A stretch of 64,000 nt of DNA from Xylanimonas ulmi. Its GTDB lineage: Bacteria; Actinomycetota; Actinomycetes; Actinomycetales; Cellulomonadaceae. The stretch covers positions 558,001 to 622,000 of the forward strand of contig NZ_SGWX01000001.1 in NCBI RefSeq assembly GCF_004216535.1, written 5' to 3'. Below the pieces are notes generated by a model that saw nothing but the letters and a program-made list of their open reading frames with translations, did not search any database and had not been told where the DNA came from. Within the stretch, counting starts at the first letter, position 1, and each line of letters begins with the position of its first letter. The translations under genes were made by a program, and so were the position numbers. Shown one piece after another: positions 57,903-64,000 of the stretch.

Positions 57903-58825
57903 GCGCACTCCTGCGCGCGCTCGGCAACGTCGACGTCGTCAGGGATGTCGGGGTGCGGGTCGTGCGGGGCGTCCGCCTGGCGGCGGTGGAGGATCGGGCG
58001 CACCAGCGACGCCACGAGGTACACGACGATCGCGAGCACCACGATGGTCGCGCCGGGGGAGACGTTGTGCCAGTAGGTGATGCTCAGCCCGATGACGCAC
58101 ACCAGGACGCCCACGACCGAGGCCACGGCCATGGTGCGGCGGAACGAGTGCGTCAACTGCTGGGCGACGGCGACGGGCACGATCATGAGCGCCGAGACCA
58201 GCAGCAGCCCCACCACGCGCATCGCGACGGTCACGGTCAGCGCCGAGACGACCGCGACCGCCATGTTCAGCAGCCACACCGGCATGCCGGAGGCGATCGC
58301 GAACTCCTCGTCGTGGCTCACGGCGAACAGCGCGGTGCGCAGCCCGATCCCGACCGCCAGGATGATGAGCGAGAGCACCACCGTGAGCCACAGGTCGGTC
58401 GTGGAGACCGTCGAGATCGACCCGAACAGGTAGGCCATGAGGTTGCCCGACGTGCCGCCCGCGATGCCAATGATGAGCACGCCGCCCGCGACACCGCCGT
58501 AGAACATCAGCGCGAGCGCCAGGTCACCCGAGGTGCGCCCGCGGCGGCGGACGACCTCGATCAGCACCGATCCGATGATGGCCGTGACCACGGCGCCGGG
58601 CACGGTGAGCACGTCATGGGGCCGCAGCCCCAGCAGTGAGCCGATGAGCCAGCCGAGCGCCACGCCGGTCAGGGCGATGTGGCCGATGCCGTCGCCGAGC
58701 AGTGACAGGCGCCGCTGCACCAGGTAGGTGCCGACGACGGGGGCGGCGGCGCCCACGAGCAGCGCCGCGATGAGCGCGCGCTGCATGAGCGGGTCGCCCA
58801 GCATGAGTTGCAGGTCCGCGAGCAC
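57899..58825 (-). CDS. znuB: Zinc ABC transporter permease ZnuB
   Basis: 308 residues, ABC-3 family with eight to nine helices. RRLSLLGDGIGHIALTGVAL is the family signature. The C-terminal tail is His/Asp-rich (DAPHDPHPDIPDD). Starts 1 base after znuC ends. Confidence 0.94.
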   Translation of the reverse strand: MLADLQLMLGDPLMQRALIAALLVGAAAPVVGTYLVQRRLSLLGDGIGHIALTGVALGWLIGSLLGLRPHDVLTVPGAVVTAIIGSVLIEVVRRRGRTSGDLALALMFYGGVAGGVLIIGIAGGTSGNLMAYLFGSISTVSTTDLWLTVVLSLIILAVGIGLRTALFAVSHDEEFAIASGMPVWLLNMAVAVVSALTVTVAMRVVGLLLVSALMIVPVAVAQQLTHSFRRTMAVASVVGVLVCVIGLSITYWHNVSPGATIVVLAIVVYLVASLVRPILHRRQADAPHDPHPDIPDDVDVAERAQECA

Positions 58826-58826
58826 G

Positions 58827-59735
58827 TCAGGCCTCCCTGAGCGGGGTGTGGTCGGTGAAGGCGCCGGTCGCGTCCTCGATGCCCGTGAAGCCGGACTCGC
58901 CGCTGCCGAGCGGCACCATGTCCTCGCCCGCGTGCGGGTGCACGTGGTCGTGGTCGGCGTCCGCGTGCCCGGCGCGCGGGCGCGGCGCGGCGCCGTCGTG
59001 CACCACGCGCCCGTGCCGCAGCACGACGGCGCGTGTGACGAGCGAGGCGAGCTCGCCCAGCTCGTGCAGCACCACGAGCACCGTGATGCCGCTGGCCACC
59101 AGGCGCGTCATGGTCGCGGCGAACTGCTCCTGCGACGGGTGGTCGACGCCCGCCACGGGCTCGTCGAGCACCAGCACCTCGGGCCGACGCACCAGCGCGC
59201 GGGCGATGAGCACGCGCTGCTGCTGGCCGCCCGACAGGTGGATCGTGGCCGTGTCGCCCCGATCGGCCAGGCCGACCAGGTCCAACGCCTCGGCCGTGCG
59301 CGCACGCCAGCCGCGCGGCAGGCGCAGGCGGCCCGGCAGCAGCAGGCCCGAGGAGACGACCTCGGTGGCCGTGGCGGGCAGGCCGCCGGCGGCCGCGACA
59401 CGCTGCGGCACGTAGCCGACGCGCGCGGCGTCGGGCATGTGGACCACGCCGGCCGCGGGCTGGAGCACCCCCACGAGCGTGCGCACGAGCGTCGACTTGC
59501 CCGAGCCGTTGGCGCCGAGCAGCGCGACGACCTCGCCGCGGCGCACCCGCAGGTCGACGCCGCGCAGCACGTGGCTGGTGCCGAGGCGCACATGCACGCC
59601 CTCGGCGGTGATGACGACGTCGTCGGGGACGTCGGCGAGGTCGCCCGAGGGCCCGGCCGCCTGTCGGCGGTCGGGCCCTGGGGTCTGCGGAGAGGTGGCG
59701 CTCATAGGGTCACGAGTCGCCGGGCCGTGGGTCAC
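58827..59735 (-). CDS. znuC: Zinc ABC transporter ATPase ZnuC
   Basis: 302 residues. Walker A GANGSGKST, signature LSGGQQQR, Walker B VLVLDEP. A His/Asp cluster near the C-terminus (HADADHDHVHPHAGED) may store or sense zinc. GTG 59735 overlaps the znuA stop; ATG 59705 is an alternative. Confidence 0.94.
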   Translation of the reverse strand: MTHGPATRDPMSATSPQTPGPDRRQAAGPSGDLADVPDDVVITAEGVHVRLGTSHVLRGVDLRVRRGEVVALLGANGSGKSTLVRTLVGVLQPAAGVVHMPDAARVGYVPQRVAAAGGLPATATEVVSSGLLLPGRLRLPRGWRARTAEALDLVGLADRGDTATIHLSGGQQQRVLIARALVRRPEVLVLDEPVAGVDHPSQEQFAATMTRLVASGITVLVVLHELGELASLVTRAVVLRHGRVVHDGAAPRPRAGHADADHDHVHPHAGEDMVPLGSGESGFTGIEDATGAFTDHTPLREA

Positions 59736-60763
59736 GGGGCCACGAGTCCTTCCTGGAGCGTCTGGAGGTTGCGCCGCATGATGGAGATGTAGTCGTCGCC
59801 CGCCTTGTCGTGCTCGGGGTCGAGGCCTTCGAGCGTGTCGATCACGGCGGACTGCAGCCCCTGGTCGGTGGCGAGGGTCTGCACCACGCGCGGGCTCACC
59901 AGCGTCTCGTAGAACAGGGTCGAGACGTGGTGGTCACGGGCGATCTGGCCGATCTCGCGCAGGCGGGCCGGGGACGGCTCGGTGTCATGGTCGAGGCCGG
60001 TGATGCCGACCTGCTCTAGACCATAACGCTGCGCGAGGTAGCCGAACGCGGTGTGGTTCGTGATGAGCGTGGCTCCGGCGAACGAAGCGAGCCCGGCGGC
60101 CATCTCCTGGTCGAGCGCGCCGAGGCGCTCGACGAGGTCGGCGGCGTTCGCGTGGAACGTCTCGGCGTTGTCGGGGTCGGCCTTGGCCAGCGCGTCCGCC
60201 ACGGGGTCGGCGACCTGGGCCAGCAGCGTCGGGTCGAGCCAGAAGTGCGGGTCGTTGCCGCCCATGTCGTGGTCGTGCTCGTCCGCGTCGGCGTCGGCGT
60301 CGTCGGCGTGGTCGTGCCCGTCGGCGTCGTCCGCGTGATCGGCGTCGTGCGCGTCCTCGTGGTCGTGCTCTTCGGCCTGGTCGCCGCCGGTGACCGACGC
60401 CGACAGGAGTTTGACGTGGTCGGCGGCGTCGACGAGGTTCGCCGGGGCGCGCTGCGCGATGGCGTCGTCGACGGCGGGCTGCAGGCCCGACAGGTACACC
60501 ACGACGTCGGCGCTGCCGATCTCGCGGGCGCGGGCCGGGGAGAGCTCCAGGTCGTGGGGGTCGGCCGCGGCGGGCGTGAGGTTCTCGACGTCGACGAGGT
60601 CGCCGCCGACCTGCTCGGCGACGAACTGCAGCGGGTAGAACGAGGCGAGCACCTGGACGTGGCCGTCCGCGCCGCCCCCGCCGCCCGGACTCCCGCAGGC
60701 GGTCAGGGCGAGGGGGGTCAGCAGGGCGGCAGAGGTCACGACGGCGAGTCGTCTCAGTTGCAT
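59732..60763 (-). CDS. znuA: Zinc ABC transporter substrate-binding lipoprotein ZnuA
   Basis: 343 residues. Lipobox LTACG. Cluster A-I fold with VLASFYPLQFVAEQVGGDLV, a His/Asp-rich metal loop (about 128-165, e.g. DADHADDADGHDHADD) characteristic of Zn-binding members, NPH-like GGNDPHFWLDP and NHTAFGYLAQRYG. The start codon overlaps the first Zur box. Confidence 0.95.
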   Translation of the reverse strand: MQLRRLAVVTSAALLTPLALTACGSPGGGGGADGHVQVLASFYPLQFVAEQVGGDLVDVENLTPAAADPHDLELSPARAREIGSADVVVYLSGLQPAVDDAIAQRAPANLVDAADHVKLLSASVTGGDQAEEHDHEDAHDADHADDADGHDHADDADADADEHDHDMGGNDPHFWLDPTLLAQVADPVADALAKADPDNAETFHANAADLVERLGALDQEMAAGLASFAGATLITNHTAFGYLAQRYGLEQVGITGLDHDTEPSPARLREIGQIARDHHVSTLFYETLVSPRVVQTLATDQGLQSAVIDTLEGLDPEHDKAGDDYISIMRRNLQTLQEGLVAP

Positions 60764-60777
60764 GAGAATGATTATCA
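60763..60777. promoter_or_regulatory. Zur box 1
   Basis: TGAGAATGATTATCA on the plus strand, overlapping the znuA start codon. Close to the actinobacterial Zur consensus core (GAnAATGATTnTCA). Confidence 0.85.
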
Positions 60778-60784
60778 GAAGGTG

Positions 60785-60799
60785 TGAGAATGATTGTCA
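60785..60799. promoter_or_regulatory. Zur box 2
   Basis: TGAGAATGATTGTCA, a direct repeat of box 1 at a 22-base period, two helical turns, so two dimers would sit on the same face of the DNA. Confidence 0.85.
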
Positions 60800-60864
60800 A
60801 ACCGGTCGGGGTCTGACGCCGCGTGCTCCACGCCGGGTGGGCCGCCCGGTGGCCAGGCGCGACG

Positions 60865-60870
60865 TAGGCT
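60865..60870 (+). promoter_or_regulatory. -10 box of glyS
   Basis: TAGGCT, giving a leader of about 67 bases with CAGGAG before GTG 60944. Two small inverted repeats (GACGCC/GGCGTC; CCGCCGG/CCGGCGG) lie in the leader. Confidence 0.45.
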
Positions 60871-60943
60871 GGGACGCCGACGCCGACCGGCGTCGACGCA
60901 CCGTCCGCCGGAGCCACCGGCGGCCGACCCCCAGGAGTGATCA

Positions 60944-62356
60944 GTGGCCGCTGCGCCGTCCGCCACCGCCCGTCTTGACGCCGTCGTCTCCCTCGCCAAG
61001 CGCCGAGGCTTCGTCTTCCCCTCGGGCGAGATCTACGGAGGCACACGCTCCGCGTGGGACTACGGTCCCCTCGGTGTCGAGCTCAAGGAGAACATCAAGC
61101 GCCAGTGGTGGAAGGCCATGACGCGGCGCGACGACGTCGTCGGCCTCGACTCGTCGGTGATCCTGCCCCGGCAGGTGTGGGTCGCCTCGGGGCACGTGGG
61201 CGTGTTCACCGACCCGCTGACCGAGTGCCTGAGCTGCCACAAGCGCTTCCGCGTCGACCAGATGCAGGAGGCGGTGTTCGAGAAGGAGGGCGAGAAGCGG
61301 GGCCTTGCGTCGCCCGACGACGTCGCGCTCGACACCATCGCCTGTCCGCACTGCGGCACCCGCGGCCAGTGGACCGAGCCGCGCGACTTCAACATGATGC
61401 TCAAGACGCACCTCGGCCCGGTCGAGGACGAGTCCGGCCTGCACTACCTGCGACCCGAGACCGCACAGGGCATCTTCGTGAACTTCGCCAACGTGGCCGC
61501 GGCCGCGCGTCAGAAGCCGCCGTTCGGCATCGCGCAGATCGGCAAGTCGTTCCGCAACGAGATCACGCCGGGCAACTTCATCTTCCGCACGCGCGAGTTC
61601 GAGCAGATGGAGATGGAGTTCTTCGTCGTGCCGGGCACCGACGAGGAGTGGCACCAGTACTGGATCGACCAGCGCACCGCCTGGTACACGGGTCTGGGCA
61701 TCGCCGCGGACAACCTGCGCCACTACGAGCACCCGCAGGAGAAGCTGTCGCACTACTCGAAGCGCACAGTCGACATCGAGTACCGCTTCGGGTTCCAGGG
61801 CAGCGAGTGGGGCGAGCTCGAGGGCATCGCGAACCGCACCGACTTCGACCTGTCGACGCACACCCAGCACTCGGGCAAGGACCTGATGTACCGCGACCCG
61901 GTCTCGGGCGAGAAGTACTTCCCGTACGTCATCGAGCCCGCCGCGGGCCTGACGCGCTCGCTCATGGCGTTCCTGGTCGAGGCGTACGACGAGGACGAGG
62001 CGCCCAACACCAAGGGCGGCGTCGACAAGCGCACGGTGCTGCACCTCGACCCGCGCCTGGCGCCGGTCAAGGCGGCGGTGCTGCCGCTGTCAAAGTCGGC
62101 CGACCTGCTGCCGACGGCGGAGCGGCTCGCGACCGAGCTGCGCGAGCACTGGAACGTCGACTACGACGTCACGCAGGCCATCGGCAAGCGCTACCGCCGT
62201 CAGGACGAGATCGGCACGCCGTTCTGCGTCACCGTCGACTTCGACACGCTCGACGACCACGCCGTCACGGTGCGCCACCGCGACACGATGGCGCAGGAGC
62301 GCATCGCGCTCGACAAGGTCGCCGAGTACCTGGGAGCCCGACTGCTGGGCGCCTGA
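60944..62356 (+). CDS. glyS: Glycyl-tRNA synthetase (alpha2 type)
   Basis: 470-residue class II synthetase. [20 protein letters not shown] is the family start; zinc-ribbon cysteines CLSC and CPHC; class II motif 2 in [21 protein letters not shown]-terminal anticodon domain. Charges tRNA-Gly. Monocistronic, ending in a strong hairpin. Confidence 0.97.
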   Translation: MAAAPSATARLDAVVSLAKRRGFVFPSGEIYGGTRSAWDYGPLGVELKENIKRQWWKAMTRRDDVVGLDSSVILPRQVWVASGHVGVFTDPLTECLSCHKRFRVDQMQEAVFEKEGEKRGLASPDDVALDTIACPHCGTRGQWTEPRDFNMMLKTHLGPVEDESGLHYLRPETAQGIFVNFANVAAAARQKPPFGIAQIGKSFRNEITPGNFIFRTREFEQMEMEFFVVPGTDEEWHQYWIDQRTAWYTGLGIAADNLRHYEHPQEKLSHYSKRTVDIEYRFGFQGSEWGELEGIANRTDFDLSTHTQHSGKDLMYRDPVSGEKYFPYVIEPAAGLTRSLMAFLVEAYDEDEAPNTKGGVDKRTVLHLDPRLAPVKAAVLPLSKSADLLPTAERLATELREHWNVDYDVTQAIGKRYRRQDEIGTPFCVTVDFDTLDDHAVTVRHRDTMAQERIALDKVAEYLGARLLGA

Positions 62357-62373
62357 CGTCGTCCCGATCTGAG

Positions 62374-62412
62374 GCGAGGGGGCGGGCTCACGTGGTGAGC
62401 CCGCCCCCTCGC
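62374..62412. terminator. Bidirectional terminator-type hairpin
   Basis: Perfect 18-bp stem (62374-62391 with 62395-62412), loop GTG, between convergent glyS and the MFS gene. Confidence 0.85.
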
Positions 62413-62416
62413 GGCG

Positions 62417-63874
62417 TCAGTGCTCGACCTGGCGGGGGAGCGCGAAGACCAGGGCGAAGGCCAGGACGGCCAGGGCCGCCGAGACGGCCATCGCCATCGC
62501 CGCCGCGTGCGCGAACGTGTCGGCGAGCGCCGCGGGCGTCGGCTGCCCGGGCGGCAGGTCGATCGCTCCGAACAGCACCGAGCCGATGACGGCGATGCCC
62601 GCCGCCGATCCGATGCGCTGCGCCGTCCCGACCACGCCCGAAGCCGCGCCCGCCTCCGACCGGTCCACGGTCGCCACGATGAACTGCGCGTTGGGGGCGA
62701 TGAACATGCCCGAGCCGATGCCGGCGACCAGCAGCGGGGGCAGCAGGATCCAGTGGGTGAGGTCGGCGGGGGCGACCGCCGCCAGGATGACCCACACCGC
62801 GACGAGCCCGAGCGCCACCAGTCCGGTGCCCACGATCAGGACGGTGCGGCCCAGGCGCGCGGCGAGGCGCGCGCTCTGCGAGGCGCCGAGGATCGAGCCG
62901 ATCGCGAACGGGATCGAGACGAGGCCCGACTCGAGGGCGGTGTGGCCGAGCCCGGCCTGCCACAGGATCGAGATGGTGAAGAAGATGCTGGTGAACGCCG
63001 CGAAGTAGACCATCGCGAGGATGACGCCGCCGGTGAAGTGCCCGTGCGCGAACAGGCGAGGCGGCACGAGCGGAGTCTGTCCGCGGCGCACGACGGCGAC
63101 CTCCCAAGCCCCGAACAGCGCCATGAGCGCCACGCCCCCGACGATCGACAGCCAGGTCCACAGCGGCCAGCCGGCGTCCTCGCCCTGGATGAGCGGCACG
63201 AGGATCGCGACGAGGCTGGCGGCCAACAGGCCCAGGCCGAGCGCGTCGACGCCGCGCGCATCGGAGCCGGCGACCAGGCGCGGCAGCAGCACGATCGCCG
63301 CGGTGACGGCGATGACGCCGAGCGGTAGGTTGACGAAGAAGATGCTGCGCCAGCCGTCACCGGCGCCGAACGCCTCGATCAGCAGGCCGCCCACGATGGG
63401 CCCGAGCGCCGTCGAGAAGCCGATCGTCGCGCCCATGACGGCGAACGCGCGCCCGCGCAACGGTCCGGGGAAGAGCAGTTGGATGAGAGCGGTCACGGCG
63501 GGGAAGAACGCGCCGCCCGCCAGGCCTTGGACCACACGCGCGACGATGAGCTCGGTCGGCCCGGTCGCCAGGCCGCACCACATGCTCGCGAGCGTGAACC
63601 CGGCCAGGCCCGCGATGAACACCCACGTGTGCCCGAACCGGTCGCCGATGCGCCCGGCGGGGATGAGCGCGAGGCCGAACGCGAGCGCGTAGCCCGAGAT
63701 GATCCACGACAGCGTCGACTCGGACGCGTCGAGGCTGGTGCGGATCGTGGGCAGGGCGACGTTGACGACCGTCGTGTCGAGCAGCGCCATCGCGACGCCG
63801 AGCAGCAGCACCGACAGTGAGATCCAGGTGCGGCGGGGCACGGCGAACGGAGACGCCGTGGCGAAGTCAGTCAT
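62417..63874 (-). CDS. MFS exporter, DHA2 (EmrB/QacA) family
   Basis: 485 residues, 14 predicted helices. MALLDTTVVNVALPTIRTSL (helix 1) and the motif-A loop AGRIGDRFGHTWVF, then ALGPIVGGLL (motif C) identify the DHA2 multidrug branch. Substrate unknown. It overlaps the end of an upstream gene by 8 bases, probably its regulator. Confidence 0.9.
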   Translation of the reverse strand: MTDFATASPFAVPRRTWISLSVLLLGVAMALLDTTVVNVALPTIRTSLDASESTLSWIISGYALAFGLALIPAGRIGDRFGHTWVFIAGLAGFTLASMWCGLATGPTELIVARVVQGLAGGAFFPAVTALIQLLFPGPLRGRAFAVMGATIGFSTALGPIVGGLLIEAFGAGDGWRSIFFVNLPLGVIAVTAAIVLLPRLVAGSDARGVDALGLGLLAASLVAILVPLIQGEDAGWPLWTWLSIVGGVALMALFGAWEVAVVRRGQTPLVPPRLFAHGHFTGGVILAMVYFAAFTSIFFTISILWQAGLGHTALESGLVSIPFAIGSILGASQSARLAARLGRTVLIVGTGLVALGLVAVWVILAAVAPADLTHWILLPPLLVAGIGSGMFIAPNAQFIVATVDRSEAGAASGVVGTAQRIGSAAGIAVIGSVLFGAIDLPPGQPTPAALADTFAHAAAMAMAVSAALAVLAFALVFALPRQVEH

Positions 63875-64000
63875 GGGGGTCCTTCCGGGAGAGCTCGTCG
63901 GCGACGATCTCGGGGACAGCGGCCAGCAGCCGCTCGTGGAAGACGATCTCGGCCTGGAGCCGGTCGGTCGTGTGGCTCAGCGTGACGCGCTCGGCGACGG
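63867..64000 (-). CDS. Partial CDS, possible regulator of the exporter (3' end)
   Basis: Open frame entering from the right edge, 44 codons ending at 63867, with residues such as TDRLQAEIVFHERLLAAVPE and ending SRKDPHD. It overlaps the exporter start (ATGACTGA), so it is translationally coupled. The exporter's partner is often a TetR or MarR regulator; the sequence left is too short to decide. Confidence 0.5.
   Translation of the reverse strand, partial: VAERVTLSHTTDRLQAEIVFHERLLAAVPEIVADELSRKDPHD

Noticed and set aside
60871-60943. T-box riboswitch before glyS
   Set aside because: The leader is only about 70 bases and I see no T-box core or specifier loop, just two short inverted repeats.

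Overview
The window is a very GC-rich piece of actinobacterial chromosome. Third codon positions are almost all G or C, GTG starts are common, and neighbouring genes repeatedly overlap as ATGA or GTGA. Gene content (Ku, DnaJ2 next to hrcA, mycothiol-dependent-type isomerase, DUF3097, DUF4870, the era-leuA-recO-uppS order, a PopR-like regulator beside clpP genes) points to Micrococcales, most likely near Cellulomonadaceae or Promicromonosporaceae; that placement is inference. I saw no tRNA, rRNA, CRISPR array, insertion sequence or phage gene. No gap between genes exceeds 300 bases; the larger gaps (about 100-260 bases) hold operators, terminators or REP-like repeats and are listed.

Layout. 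1-5.8 kb: the end of a small alarmone synthetase, Ku, an SRPBCC protein, a membrane-anchored metallophosphoesterase, an MntR-like regulator and an MFS exporter. 5.9-17.2 kb: leuS, a three-gene MukBEF-like SMC operon (JetA/MksF, JetB/MksE, JetC/MksB) with no JetD/MksG nuclease gene, then glgP. 17.3-25.3 kb: a HerA-like ATPase, DegV, comEA-comEC-holA and rpsT. 25.5-30.5 kb: an orphan PemK/MazF-like protein, the ATP-grasp/alpha-E/transglutaminase trio, and a DinB-like isomerase. 30.5-44.2 kb: lepA, hemW, small membrane proteins, DUF3097 flanked by two look-alike micro-ORFs, and the hrcA-dnaJ-rsmE-HIT-phoH-ybeY-corC-era block behind a CIRCE operator. 44.3-53.2 kb: an exported hydrolase, an LRV membrane protein, leuA with a Leu-Leu-Leu leader peptide, a PopR-like regulator, two clpP genes of which one lacks the catalytic serine, recO and uppS. 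53.4-60.8 kb: a metal island with an iron-siderophore ABC transporter (iron boxes) and znuACB-zur (two Zur boxes). 60.9-64 kb: glyS, a DHA2 exporter and the end of an upstream partner gene.

Two genome-scale patterns cut across the genes. First, a TAnnnT -10 hexamer lies 6-9 bases before the start codon at eleven loci, implying leaderless mRNAs. Second, a REP-like element with core GGTTTCGACAGGCTCAACCA occurs both as long inverted pairs between genes and as degenerate copies inside leuS, hemW and the 3' end of recO, where it adds residues to the proteins.

The most interesting items are the nuclease-less SMC operon between leuS and glgP, the active/pseudo-catalytic ClpP pair next to a regulator ending in an LAA tail, the leuA attenuator, and the protein-invading repeat family.
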